Part shown: positions 20,391 through 29,888 of the stretch, piece by piece
How positions within the stretch are numbered: the first letter of the stretch is position 1
How the letters are laid out: the number at the start of each line of letters is the position of its first letter
Source of the DNA: Pediococcus inopinatus
GTDB lineage: Bacteria; Bacillota; Bacilli; Lactobacillales; Lactobacillaceae
Assembly (NCBI RefSeq): GCF_002982135.1
Contig: NZ_CP019981.1
Span: 1,364,001 to 1,428,000 of the forward strand
Direction: 5' to 3'
Length of the DNA: 64,000 bases
Position numbers and translations under genes: made by a program
Notes under the pieces: model-generated
What the model saw: the letters and a program-made list of their open reading frames with translations, nothing else
Databases searched by the model: none
What the model was told of the DNA's origin: nothing

Positions 20391-21821
20391 CTAAAATTCT
20401 ATGATTGGTTGCCAAACTTTAGGAAACGTCAAAATAAACTGTGAGCCCTTACCAGGTTCAGAATTGAGTCTGATTTCTCCACCTAAGTTTTTGACACTTT
20501 CTGCTACAATTGGTAATCCCAACCCAGTTCCACTAACTAACTCACCAGGTCGGTTAGAGTTTACCCGATAAAAGCGTTCAAAGACTTTATGTTGATTTTC
20601 TGGAGCAATTCCAATCCCATCATCTTGAACGATCAGTTTCCAACGATTGTGAGTTTCCTGGTACGAAATTGTCACCTTACCCTGAGGACGATTGTAGCGA
20701 ATTCCATTAGCGACTAAGTTTTTAATAATCTGTCCTAATTGCTCTGCATCAGTTTGCACTTTTGTACCCTCAGGAATCTGATTTGAAACCTGTACTTGAT
20801 GTAGCTGTACACCTCGATGCAAGACATTAATCTCTTCTTGGCTCAAAGCCGCGAGATCACAATCCTCAATCTTTAAGGACTGCTGATCATCAGACTGCGT
20901 TCGTGAAATTGATAAGATATCTTCACTCAAATGAACTAATTTACGACTTTCTTTTTGAATAATTCGTAAAAACTCATCCAGTTTGTCGGGATCATCTTTA
21001 GCACCATTCATCAGTGTCTCTGCAAAGCCTGAAATAGCAGTGATTGGTGTCCTTAGTTCATGGCTGGCGTTGCTAACAAAGTTTAATTGCATTTGTTCAA
21101 CAGTCCATGCTTCTGTAATGTCATAAAGTAAAACAATGACTTCAAAACGATGATGCACTCGTTTGTTATAAACAACTGAGGCTTCGACCACTTTTTCACT
21201 TGGTTCCCGTTTTAAATGAATTGTTCGGTGGTGATCTCGTTTCGTTTCAAACGTTCGCTCAATCAAAGCTTGCAGCTTACCTTCTTTAATGTCCATCGTA
21301 TAAGGATGCGGATCCGTCTTAATTTGTAACTGTAACAAATCCACTGTCGCTGGATTAGCCAGCTGAACTTCTCGATGCCGGTTGATAACCAAAACCCCAA
21401 CAGGTAGGTTATTCACAATCGCTTTTAACTCGTTGCCTTGATTAGTCAAATTGTGAATTTGATGACGATCGTGAGATTCAATCTTATTAACTGTCATCGT
21501 TAATTCATAAAACGGATCATCGGTTGGCAAAACAATTTGACTAGCTTTTTTACCTTTTAAAACTTCTTGAAGCTTTTCATTCAAAGCATCCTGACGTAAC
21601 TGAGTCTGCCGTAAATTACTGTAATAGACCACAACCTCAATTGCTGTTACAAAAATCGTAATTGCAAACAACAAAAAGTAGTTTATTTCTTGAGCACTAA
21701 AACTGTGTTGTCCCTTTTGAACCGCTTTTAAAACTAAAAACGCCATCAAAACATTTCCAATTAAACTCGTTAGGAAAAAGCGTAGGGTTCTATTCACCAT
21801 TCTTTTTTGTGTTGAATTCAT
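20391..21821 (-). CDS. phoR: Phosphate-regulon sensor histidine kinase PhoR
   Basis: Membrane sensor kinase that pairs with PhoP. Two membrane segments lie in the first 60 residues with a very short outside loop, then a PAS-like domain (GVLVINRHREVQLANPA), the dimerisation box NASHELRTPI with the phospho-accepting His near residue 260, and the ATPase motifs NGIRYN, DDGIGI and GTGLGL. ATG at 21821 (476 residues) has GAGAGG 8 bases upstream; it overlaps the phoP end by 32 bases. The lack of a large extracellular sensor domain suggests signalling through the Pst-PhoU complex. Confidence 0.93.
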   Translation of the reverse strand: MNSTQKRMVNRTLRFFLTSLIGNVLMAFLVLKAVQKGQHSFSAQEINYFLLFAITIFVTAIEVVVYYSNLRQTQLRQDALNEKLQEVLKGKKASQIVLPTDDPFYELTMTVNKIESHDRHQIHNLTNQGNELKAIVNNLPVGVLVINRHREVQLANPATVDLLQLQIKTDPHPYTMDIKEGKLQALIERTFETKRDHHRTIHLKREPSEKVVEASVVYNKRVHHRFEVIVLLYDITEAWTVEQMQLNFVSNASHELRTPITAISGFAETLMNGAKDDPDKLDEFLRIIQKESRKLVHLSEDILSISRTQSDDQQSLKIEDCDLAALSQEEINVLHRGVQLHQVQVSNQIPEGTKVQTDAEQLGQIIKNLVANGIRYNRPQGKVTISYQETHNRWKLIVQDDGIGIAPENQHKVFERFYRVNSNRPGELVSGTGLGLPIVAESVKNLGGEIRLNSEPGKGSQFILTFPKVWQPIIEF

Positions 21822-22509
21822 AACCAAAGCCTCTCACTGTTAAAATTAATTTTGCATTTTTAGGATCATCTTCAATTTTATCACGTAAATGACTCACGTG
21901 AATATCAACCATGCGCGTTTGCCCAGCATAATCATAACCCCACACAGCATTTAAGATTGTATCCCGATTCAAAACATGATTCGCGTGTTTCCACAAATAG
22001 GCCAATAATTTAAACTCATTCGGCGTTAAAGCCACTTTCTTATTTGCTTTAAAGACTTCAAAACGATCTTCATCAATAACTAAGGACCCTACCGCTTTTA
22101 ACTGCCTTTCCGGTTCTGGAGTAGGCACATCACGATGGCCATTTTGAGTTCGTCTTAATATGGCTTTGATTCGGGCAACCAATTCTCGTGGACTAAAAGG
22201 TTTGGTGAGATAATCATCCGCGCCTATTTCAAAGCCGACAATCTTATCCAGCTCGTTATTTTTAGCTGTTAAAATCAAAACAGGTAGGTCTGGTTGGGTT
22301 GAACGAATACGTTTAATCGTTTCTAGCCCATCAATTCCTGGTAACATTAAATCCATGACTACTAAATTGGCCTGATTTTTCTGTAGCCAATCCAACGCCT
22401 GCAACCCCGAAGAAGCACTATCAGTTTCAAAACCCGCCTCGTTAAGATTATACGTAATTAATGTCACAATTGAGGGCTCATCGTCAACCACTAAAATTTT
22501 CTCACTCAT
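21790..22509 (-). CDS. phoP: Response regulator PhoP (OmpR family)
   Basis: DNA-binding partner of PhoR. The receiver domain (residues 1-120) shows acidic residues DDE near 8-10, the phospho-acceptor in VVMDLMLPG (about Asp53), and the conserved Lys in TKPFSPREL. The C-terminal winged helix ends with the ..RDTILNAVWGYDY and DIHVSHLRDKI segments. The 239-residue protein is of usual length. It follows prfB after 32 bases and overlaps phoR. Its probable targets in this window are the repeats before pstS. Confidence 0.94.
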   Translation of the reverse strand: MSEKILVVDDEPSIVTLITYNLNEAGFETDSASSGLQALDWLQKNQANLVVMDLMLPGIDGLETIKRIRSTQPDLPVLILTAKNNELDKIVGFEIGADDYLTKPFSPRELVARIKAILRRTQNGHRDVPTPEPERQLKAVGSLVIDEDRFEVFKANKKVALTPNEFKLLAYLWKHANHVLNRDTILNAVWGYDYAGQTRMVDIHVSHLRDKIEDDPKNAKLILTVRGFGYEFNTKKNGE

Positions 22510-22541
22510 TAACTTTGCCTCCGTTCATTTGCAAAGTCCAA

Positions 22542-23658
22542 CTACTGTGGATTCTCTTGTTGTAATTTCCACTGTAAGTATGCATCGATAAATCCATCCA
22601 AATCGCCATCCATCACGCCTTGCACATTGGCAGTCTCAAAGTTAGTACGGTGATCTTTGACCATGGAATAAGGATGAAAAACATAAGAACGAATCTGAGA
22701 TCCCCAGCCAATTTCTAACTGTTGCCCCTCAATCGCCGCACGTTGTTCCGCCTTTTTTTGTTCTTCACGTTCATAAAGTTTAGCCCGCAATATGGACATT
22801 GCTGTCTGCCGATTTTGTAATTGCGAACGCTGGGCCTGACTGGCCACTACAATCCCCGTAGGCAAATGTGTAATTCGGACAGCAGAAGATGTTTTGTTGA
22901 TATGTTGGCCGCCAGCACCACTTGAGCGGTAGACATCAACTCGTAAGTCATCTGGATTAATATTAATTTCCACTGAATCATCTAGTTCTGGCATGACATC
23001 AACAGAGGCAAATGATGTATGACGGCGACCAGCTGAATCAAACGGCGAAATCCGAACGAGGCGATGAACGCCTTTTTCCGCATGCAAATACCCATAAGCA
23101 TTGTGTCCACTAATCACGACACTCACACTGTTCAGTCCTGCCACGTCTCCAGCCTGATAATCCTCAATCGAAACTGTAAACTGATGTTTTTCAGCCCATC
23201 GTGTGTACATTCTTAACAACATGGCTCCCCAATCCTGAGATTCGGTGCCACCGGCCCCTGGATGAATTTCCAAAATGGCATTGTTTGCATCGTATTTTCC
23301 GTTAAGCAGCAACCCCAATCGATACTGTCTTAATGCCTGTTGAGTTGTATCAAAGTTTTGTTCAAACTCCTTTTGCATGTCTGCATCAGCTTCCATTTCA
23401 AGCAGTTCTTCTGTCACAGATAAATTTTCCACTTGAGACTGTAAATTATGAAACTGATCGTATTTTTGCTTTAAAATATTTGTTTCATCAATAAGTTTTT
23501 GAGCCTGCTCCTGATTATTCCAAAATTCAGGTTCGCCCATTTTTGATTCATTGATTGAAATGTTTTCGCTTAGTTTATCGAAGTCAAAGTGACCTCCTAA
23601 AGTCATTGACTTCTTCTTGCATTTGTTTAATTTGTTTTTTTGCTTCACTTAATTCCAT
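22542..23658 (-). CDS. prfB: Peptide chain release factor 2 (programmed +1 frameshift)
   Basis: RF2 releases peptides at UAA and UGA. Translation starts at ATG 23656-23658 (AAGGAG 9 bases upstream) and reaches an in-frame TGA at 23584-23586 after 24 codons. The site is AGG-AGG-TCA-CTT-TGA-C: an internal Shine-Dalgarno stretch and the slippery CTT-TGA. Sliding +1 on CTT joins it to the long frame (DFDKL...), giving about 371 residues. The main frame carries the SPF tripeptide (HTSFASV region) and GGQ (GAGGQHINK). This is the known autoregulatory frameshift of bacterial prfB, not an error. Confidence 0.95.
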
Positions 23659-23688
23659 TTTATCAAACTCCTTAAAACATTCTTTCTG

Positions 23689-23732
23689 CAAAAAAAGATT
23701 GGCCAAAACATAGTGTTTTGATTCCAATCCTT
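23689..23732 (-). terminator. Intrinsic terminator between secA and prfB
   Basis: On the minus strand GGATTGG-AATCAAAACAC pairs with GTTTTGGCCAATC, followed by seven T. It ends secA transcription about 20 bases after the stop codon. Confidence 0.85.
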
Positions 23733-23751
23733 TCTTTAGTATACGTCTAAA

Positions 23752-26118
23752 TTAACGTTGGATATTTTGACGAATTTCAGACTTTAAGAATAATCTGGTT
23801 GCATCATATTCAATATCTGACACCATTTCTTCGAACATCCGGTAACCATCCTGTTGATATTCAACCAACGGATTCAGTTGTCCATATCCACGAAGACCGA
23901 TTGATTGACGTAATTGATCCATCGCATCAATGTGTTCAGTCCAATGAGCATCAACCACTCGTAAGATAACAACTTTTTCGAATTCCAACATTTGTGCAGG
24001 ATCATAGAGTTGTTTTTCTTTTTGAGTGTATATTTCTTTAGCCCGATCTAATAAATAACCTTTAACTTCATCTGCTGTTTTACCTGTAAGGTCATCTAAC
24101 GAAATCGTATCTTCATTAACCATATTAGACTTTGCAAAATCTAGAATCGTCTCTAAATCCCACTTATCTTTTTCAGTTCCTTGCATGTGAACATCTACAA
24201 CTTGATTAACTGTCCGCTGAATCATTGGAACCATTACGTTTTTCAATGAGTCTTTGGCCAAAATAACTTGTTGTCGTTCTCCGTAAATCACTTCACGTTG
24301 TGCCCGCATCACGTCATCGTATTGCAAAACATTTTTACGTGAGTCGTAGTTATTTCCTTCTACTCGTTTTTGAGCAGATTCCACTTGTTTAGTAATCATG
24401 CGGCTTTGAATAACGGCATCATCATCGGAAACCTTCATACGTTGCAACAAATTCTTGATTCGCTCTGAACCAAAACGAATCATTAAGTCATCTTCTAATG
24501 ATAAATAGAATTGTGACATACCAGGATCACCTTGACGACCAGAACGTCCTCGCAACTGATTATCAATACGTCGTGACTCATGTCGTTCAGTTCCGATTAC
24601 AGCTAGTCCGCCTAGCTCTTTAACACCAGGTCCTAACTTAATATCAGTTCCTCGACCAGCCATATTAGTCGCAATTGTAACGGCGCCTTTTTGACCAGCA
24701 TTGGTAATGATTTCAGCTTCTTTAGCATGATTTTTCGCATTCAAAACAACATGGGGAATTTTTTCATCATCTAATAGATGGGAAAGATGTTCAGAAGTTT
24801 CAACAGCTACCGTACCAATTAACATAGGCTGCTCTTTGGCATGCAATTGTTTGATTTCTTTGATAACTGCTCCGAACTTGCTTTCCAACGTTGGATATAA
24901 CAAGTCTGCACGATCGTCACGAATCATTGGGCGGTTAGTTGGAATTGTGATAACTTCCATATTGTAAATTTCGCGGAATTCTTCCTGCTCTGTTCTAGCC
25001 GTACCAGTCATCCCAGATAATTTATGATACATCCGGAACAAGTTTTGATAAGTGATGTTAGCCATGGTCTTTGTTTCTTCTTGAATCTCAACATTTTCCT
25101 TGGCTTCAATCGCTTGATGCAATCCGTCAGAGAAACGACGACCTTCCATTACTCGACCAGTAAACTGATCCACGATGAGTGCTTCCCCATCTTGAACCAC
25201 ATAATCCTTATCTTTTAACATAATGTAGTTAGCACGTAAGGCCTGATCAAGATGATGAGTTAATGAAGCATTATCAACATCATACAAATTCTTTAGGTTG
25301 AAATATTTCTCAGCTTTTTCGATTCCGTTATCGTTTAAAGAAATTGATTTCGATTCCCAATCAATTTTGTAATCTGTGTCAGCTGTTAACGTCTTTGCAA
25401 ACCGATCTGCCCGCTTATACATGTGGGTCCCATTTTCGGATTGTCCGGAAATAATCAATGGTGTTCGGGCTTCATCAATTAAAATTGAATCTACTTCATC
25501 AATGATAGCAAAGCTAAGGGGACGTTGAACCATATCCTCTTTATAGACCACCATGTTATCCCGTAAATAATCAAACCCGATTTCACTATTAGTTGAATAA
25601 GTAATATCAGCCAGATAAGCAGCTCGTTTTTCCTCAGGTGATTTTTCAGCGGTATTTAGGCCAACACTTAGACCTAACCAATTATATAACTCACCCATTT
25701 CTGTAGCATCACGACCAGATAAGTATTCATTAACGGTAACAACATGAACCCCTTTGCCGCCAAGCGCATTCAAATAAACCGGCATTGTTGCTGTTAAAGT
25801 TTTACCTTCACCAGTTTTCATCTCGGCAATGTTACCTTCATGCAGAACAATTCCACCCATAATTTGAACATGGAATGGGAATAATCCAAGAACCCGTTTT
25901 GCACCTTCACGAGCAACAGCAAAAGCCTCAGGCAAAATATCATCAAGCGTTTCGCCATCCTGTAAACGTGCCTTAAGGGCTGGAGTTTTGGCCTGTAAAT
26001 CAGCATCGGTTAACTTACTATATTCATCTTTGTATGCTTCAACTTTATTTGCTAAACGATCCAAACGTTTTTGATCACGTTTGTCACTTTCAACCCATTT
26101 CTTTAATAAATTAGCCAT
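23752..26118 (-). CDS. secA: Protein translocase ATPase SecA
   Basis: SecA drives preproteins through SecYEG. The 788-residue protein has Walker A GEGKT near residue 103 ([15 protein letters not shown]), the [15 protein letters not shown]alker B segment, the preprotein cross-linking region and the [16 protein letters not shown] and [11 protein letters not shown] helicase motifs. It ends at [10 protein letters not shown] without the cysteine-rich zinc tail of E. coli SecA, which is usual for lactobacilli, so I do not read it as truncated. It is a single-gene unit ending in a terminator. Confidence 0.97.
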   Translation of the reverse strand: MANLLKKWVESDKRDQKRLDRLANKVEAYKDEYSKLTDADLQAKTPALKARLQDGETLDDILPEAFAVAREGAKRVLGLFPFHVQIMGGIVLHEGNIAEMKTGEGKTLTATMPVYLNALGGKGVHVVTVNEYLSGRDATEMGELYNWLGLSVGLNTAEKSPEEKRAAYLADITYSTNSEIGFDYLRDNMVVYKEDMVQRPLSFAIIDEVDSILIDEARTPLIISGQSENGTHMYKRADRFAKTLTADTDYKIDWESKSISLNDNGIEKAEKYFNLKNLYDVDNASLTHHLDQALRANYIMLKDKDYVVQDGEALIVDQFTGRVMEGRRFSDGLHQAIEAKENVEIQEETKTMANITYQNLFRMYHKLSGMTGTARTEQEEFREIYNMEVITIPTNRPMIRDDRADLLYPTLESKFGAVIKEIKQLHAKEQPMLIGTVAVETSEHLSHLLDDEKIPHVVLNAKNHAKEAEIITNAGQKGAVTIATNMAGRGTDIKLGPGVKELGGLAVIGTERHESRRIDNQLRGRSGRQGDPGMSQFYLSLEDDLMIRFGSERIKNLLQRMKVSDDDAVIQSRMITKQVESAQKRVEGNNYDSRKNVLQYDDVMRAQREVIYGERQQVILAKDSLKNVMVPMIQRTVNQVVDVHMQGTEKDKWDLETILDFAKSNMVNEDTISLDDLTGKTADEVKGYLLDRAKEIYTQKEKQLYDPAQMLEFEKVVILRVVDAHWTEHIDAMDQLRQSIGLRGYGQLNPLVEYQQDGYRMFEEMVSDIEYDATRLFLKSEIRQNIQR

Positions 26119-26285
26119 TCAATTGTTCCTCTCTTAAATCTAGACTCTTTTAATTTTTTAAATTACATATTTGTTATTTTTGAAAATTTGTAGACTATAT
26201 AACATTTTAACATTATTGAAACGATTTTTAAACAAAATAGTTAAGAACCCATGTTGTGATAGTTTTTTAGTTAATTCTACGCCAC

Positions 26286-26360
26286 AAAAAAAGAATCAAA
26301 CCAGCTTTCACAATGACAGCTCTACATACAATCTGTCATCACAAACTGGTTTAATTCTTA
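26286..26360 (-). terminator. Long terminator hairpin after hpf
   Basis: On the minus strand AAGAATTAAACCAG and TGACAG pair with CTGTCA and CTGGTTTGATTCTT, followed by seven T; the stem has small internal loops. The surrounding 312-base gap (26119-26430) otherwise holds the AT-rich secA upstream region, with no gene seen. Confidence 0.8.
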
Positions 26361-26430
26361 CTTGAATCCCATGTTCATTTTAAATTTAGTTTTAATTAAT
26401 TTTCACAAAAGCTACTTACTTTTACGTTGC

Positions 26431-26997
26431 TTAGTCGTCTGATTCGATCAAGCCATATCGCCCGTCATTACGACGATAAACAATGTTAACCGCATCAGTT
26501 TCAGCATCTTGATAAATAAAGAAGTCATGATTCAACATATCCATTTGCAAAACAGCTTCTTCACTATCCATTGGTTTTAGTGAAACTCGTTTAGTCCGAA
26601 CAATATCAAATTTAGTGTCTTTTGAATCAGGCTCGTCACTGTCATCTACGTCAAGCTCAGCACCTGGTACTTCAACACCCTTAAATCCTTTTTCACGAGA
26701 TTTACGATTGATTTTTGTTTTATATTTGCGGATTTGGCGCTCCAATTTATCAGTTACCAAATCAACGCTTGCATACAGATCAGGTGATGTTTCTTCAGCT
26801 CTCAGTACCAAATATGGAAGCGGGATCGTAACCTCAACCTTTGCTGTCTTATCCGGATGAACCTTGAGGTTTACATGCGCCTTAGCATTCATACTATTAT
26901 CAAAATATTTTTCTAGTTTGCTAATACGTTTTTCCACATAGTTTCTAATTGCTTCTGTCACTTCAATATTTTCGCCACGTACATTAAAATCAAGCAT
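26431..26997 (-). CDS. hpf: Ribosome hibernation promoting factor, long form
   Basis: Long HPF dimerises ribosomes into inactive 100S particles in stationary phase. The N-terminal HPF/YfiA domain (residues 1-100, MLDFNVRGENIEVTEAIRNY) is followed by an acidic linker (DVDDSDEPDSKD) and the C-terminal dimerisation domain ending VVYRRNDGRYGLIESDD. Length 188 is typical of the long form. It is monocistronic with its own promoter (27086-27114). It neighbours the comF operon upstream. Confidence 0.95.
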   Translation of the reverse strand: MLDFNVRGENIEVTEAIRNYVEKRISKLEKYFDNSMNAKAHVNLKVHPDKTAKVEVTIPLPYLVLRAEETSPDLYASVDLVTDKLERQIRKYKTKINRKSREKGFKGVEVPGAELDVDDSDEPDSKDTKFDIVRTKRVSLKPMDSEEAVLQMDMLNHDFFIYQDAETDAVNIVYRRNDGRYGLIESDD

Positions 26998-27085
26998 AAA
27001 TTATCTCTCCCTTCAGTAGCAAGCATTTACGCTCGCCCAAACACGATATCGAAAGGACCACTCTTCTAATATCTTGCTTAACTTC

Positions 27086-27114
27086 ATTATAAATGAAAAC
27101 GCTCTTTTAAACAA
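27086..27114 (-). promoter_or_regulatory. Predicted hpf promoter
   Basis: On the minus strand TTGTTT (27109-27114) and TATAAT (27086-27091) are 17 bases apart, about 90 bases before the hpf ATG. Confidence 0.65.
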
Positions 27115-27139
27115 ATGAAAAACAAAAGAATTTTGGATA

Positions 27140-27829
27140 CTACCGGCAAAGCGTCACACTTTCTACACACCCGCAGCCCTGATCATATAAAGTCTCGGCT
27201 GCATGACGCAGCGTTCTACCGGCTGTATAAACATCGTCGATCAAAAGAACTCTTTTGTTTTCAATCTGTTGCCGATATTCTACATCAACCTGAAAATGAT
27301 TACCAGTTTTCAGACGTTCTTGACGCTTTTTTTGCGATTGGCGTTTTTCTTCTTGAGCTCTGTTCATTTGAAGAATGGCACTGTTCTTTAACGAGCCCAT
27401 CAAACCTAAAACCTGATTAAATCCACGGGTTGTCCAAGTGGTGGGATCAATTGGCAAAGCAACAACTAAATCGAATCCTTGAAAACTTTCAATAAAGTGC
27501 GGAAACTCGGTATCAAACACATGCCTTAACTGATAGTCCCCTTGAAATTTATACGTATGCATGTAGGCTTTCATTGCTTCATTGTATTGATACAAAGCAT
27601 GGTTTGCATAGTGATAGGTACTATGAAGTTGCCATTTTTCACAATCACTACACACTTTCAAAGAAGCCTGTCTTCTTCCACATTTTGGACAAGCCACGGC
27701 TGTAGTAATTTTATAAAAACCAGACTGACAATCCTCACAAATTGGAGGAATTTCCTTTCTGCTTGGCAGCATCAAATAACTCAATGGCCATGTCACGCGG
27801 ATGGCTTTATGACAAATGAGACACTGCAT
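27140..27829 (-). CDS. comFC: ComFC-type phosphoribosyltransferase-like competence protein
   Basis: ComFC is required for natural transformation in Bacillus and acts in the cytosol with ComFA after DNA entry. The 229-residue protein has four cysteine pairs at the N-terminus (CLICHK, CEDC, CPKCG, CSDC), consistent with zinc binding, and a C-terminal phosphoribosyltransferase signature VLLIDDVYTAGRT. It overlaps the end of comFA by 23 bases, so the two are coupled. Whether the strain is transformable cannot be told from this window. Confidence 0.9.
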   Translation of the reverse strand: MQCLICHKAIRVTWPLSYLMLPSRKEIPPICEDCQSGFYKITTAVACPKCGRRQASLKVCSDCEKWQLHSTYHYANHALYQYNEAMKAYMHTYKFQGDYQLRHVFDTEFPHFIESFQGFDLVVALPIDPTTWTTRGFNQVLGLMGSLKNSAILQMNRAQEEKRQSQKKRQERLKTGNHFQVDVEYRQQIENKRVLLIDDVYTAGRTLRHAAETLYDQGCGCVESVTLCR

Positions 27830-29144
27830 GCGATTCCTCCTTTGCTTTGTGATTCACAAATCTGATTTGATGAATTGCTTCATTGACCGCCTTTGAAATG
27901 CCATCACAAATAAACAATACGGTCCCCGTTGGACGTTGTGGGTTCCGCCCCACCCTTCCAGCAATCTGCACTAAGGCTGCCGAAGAAAAGGTTCCATCAT
28001 CTGCACCCAACACGCAAACATCAATTTTAGGAAAAGTTACCCCCCGTTCTAGGATGGTCGTCGTTATTAGACCGTCCACTTTGCCATCCCGCATTAATTG
28101 CACTTTTTCTAAACGTTGTTCATCTGCAGAAAAAACAGTTGTTAGTTTCAAGGTTGGAAAGTTTTGGGCAATTGCGTTTAAAACCACCTTTAATTGATTA
28201 ATATGTGACACAAAAACTAAAAATTGTCGCCCCGTCTGTTGGCATTCAGCAAGAAATCTCTTTAAAGCTTTGGGTAATTTTTTGTTTTGTACCTTTTTCC
28301 ACCAATTAAAAACCAACTTGGGCTTTATTTCCGGTAATGGAAATCCGTGGAAACGCTGGGGTAAGTAACTCACGCCGATCTGTTTTTGTTTAACTTTTTG
28401 CATTAAGGCTTTCCCAGGAGTGGCTGTTAAGTATAGACACATTCCGGTTGGCTTCTTAGCCTGTTTTGTCGCATACATTAACTTTTCATTTTGTGCGTAC
28501 GGAAAAGCATCAACTTCATCAATAATCAAAACATCAAATGCGTGGTAAAATCTTAATAGCTGATGAGTTGTGGCAATTGTGAGTTGGGCGTAATGGTACG
28601 GATCAGTTTGATGCCCGTGTAATAACGCAATATCGACATTTTGAAAGGCATCTTGTAAACGTGGAAAAAGCTCCAAACACACATCCACTCTTGGAGAAGC
28701 CAAACAAACCCGTTTTCCCTTTTGAAGGGCATCGGTAATTCCTGGAAAAAGCATTTCTGTTTTTCCGGCTCCGGTCACCGCCCATAAAAGATGATCTCGA
28801 CTATGCTCAAAGGCCTGTAAAACTTCCTTTGAACACCGTTTTTGACTATTTGTGAGCTCACCATGCCAAGTTAAATAAGTCTCTAAAGGTTTAAAATGGT
28901 TCGGTTCCGTTGCGGTTACAAAATTTTCTAATGTCGAAACACGACCCAATTGAAGACAGCTTGGACAATAAAACTCATTTCTTGGTAGTGAAACGGCTTG
29001 TTTCAAATGCCACGTGTGACAACGCAAACAACGTACCCGATTCTCGCTAATTTGCATTGTCGGCAACTTTTGTAAGTTTGCATCTGTTATTGCCCAGTCA
29101 CGGGGCATCAAAACTAGTCTCCCAAAGAATTCTGATTTTTCCAT
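27807..29144 (-). CDS. comFA: ComFA-type DNA translocase/helicase
   Basis: ATP-driven helicase-like protein that helps pull single-stranded DNA into the cell during transformation. The 445-residue protein has a zinc motif CLRC...CPSC in the first 85 residues, Walker A AVTGAGKTEM near residue 125, Walker B with DEVD (LIIDEVDAFPY), a TATPG motif III and a QIAGRVGRNPQRP motif VI. It is first in the comF operon and is divergent from yigZ, with only 48 bases between the starts, so the promoters are close or overlapping. Confidence 0.93.
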   Translation of the reverse strand: MEKSEFFGRLVLMPRDWAITDANLQKLPTMQISENRVRCLRCHTWHLKQAVSLPRNEFYCPSCLQLGRVSTLENFVTATEPNHFKPLETYLTWHGELTNSQKRCSKEVLQAFEHSRDHLLWAVTGAGKTEMLFPGITDALQKGKRVCLASPRVDVCLELFPRLQDAFQNVDIALLHGHQTDPYHYAQLTIATTHQLLRFYHAFDVLIIDEVDAFPYAQNEKLMYATKQAKKPTGMCLYLTATPGKALMQKVKQKQIGVSYLPQRFHGFPLPEIKPKLVFNWWKKVQNKKLPKALKRFLAECQQTGRQFLVFVSHINQLKVVLNAIAQNFPTLKLTTVFSADEQRLEKVQLMRDGKVDGLITTTILERGVTFPKIDVCVLGADDGTFSSAALVQIAGRVGRNPQRPTGTVLFICDGISKAVNEAIHQIRFVNHKAKEESHAVSHLS

Positions 29145-29192
29145 TTCCTATCACCCAATTTTAAAATACGCAAAAGAAAGGAAATATTTTTT

Positions 29193-29831
29193 ATGGAAAA
29201 CAATTTAATCACCATTGCCAAAAATGGTAGCCATGAGCTTGATATTAAAAAATCTCGCTTTATTGCTGATATATTTCGTATTCAAACTGAAGAAGATGCT
29301 TTGCAATTTATTCAAGAAATTAAATCCCATCATCACAAAGCTAATCATCATTGTTTTGCATATTTGCTGGGGAAGGATGATCACATCCAAAGAGCAAGTG
29401 ATGATGGTGAACCTTCGGGAACAGCCGGTGTTCCCATCTTAGAAGTTCTTCAAAAAAATCATGTTCACAATGTTTTGATCGTGGTAACTCGTTACTTTGG
29501 CGGTATAAAGCTCGGGGCGGGCGGGCTAATCCGGGCTTACAGTAACTCTGCCTCCCAAGTACTTACAGAAATTGGTTTAGTTGAACTCGTTTCACAAACT
29601 AACCTAAAACTCACTGTTACTTACGCTCAGCATGATTCTTTAATCCACTGGCTGGCCGCTAATCACTATGAAGTATTAGATAGCCAATTCGGCGAATATG
29701 TAGCAATTCAGGTTCCAGTGGCTGAATCTGAAGTTGAATCCTTCAAAACTGCTCTCATAAATCTTTTCAGCGGCAAAATTACTTTTCAAATTATTGGGAC
29801 GCAGTTTAGTGAAATTCCTCTACAAAAATAA
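29193..29831 (+). CDS. YigZ/IMPACT family protein
   Basis: The 212-residue cytosolic protein matches the YigZ (YvyE) family: an N-terminal IMPACT domain with KKSRFIADI, HHHKANHHCFAY, DDGEPSGTAG and RYFGGIKLGAGGL, then a ferredoxin-like C-terminal domain. Its molecular role in bacteria is not settled; the eukaryotic relative is a translation regulator. The ATG has an AAAGGAAA site. It faces away from comFA, a common arrangement in Firmicutes, and ends in a bidirectional terminator shared with tagO. Confidence 0.9.
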   Translation: MENNLITIAKNGSHELDIKKSRFIADIFRIQTEEDALQFIQEIKSHHHKANHHCFAYLLGKDDHIQRASDDGEPSGTAGVPILEVLQKNHVHNVLIVVTRYFGGIKLGAGGLIRAYSNSASQVLTEIGLVELVSQTNLKLTVTYAQHDSLIHWLAANHYEVLDSQFGEYVAIQVPVAESEVESFKTALINLFSGKITFQIIGTQFSEIPLQK

Positions 29832-29887
29832 TCGTATTTAAGCTACTCAGCGTCTTTGCTGAATAACTGAATACGATTATTTTTTTG
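29830..29887 (+). terminator. Terminator between yigZ and tagO (bidirectional)
   Basis: AATCGTATT and ACTCAGC pair with GCTGA and AATACGATT, with small bulges, followed by a seven-T run. It lies between convergent genes and can serve both. Confidence 0.8.
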
Positions 29888-29888
29888 G

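Noticed and set aside
23584..23648. A prfB start at 23648 in the main frame
   Set aside because: It gives a lysine-rich N-terminus unlike RF2 and ignores the strong ATG and frameshift site; it is an artefact of the +1 frame.
23752..26118. Truncated or accessory SecA (SecA2)
   Set aside because: All helicase and preprotein motifs are present, and absence of the zinc tail is normal for lactobacilli.
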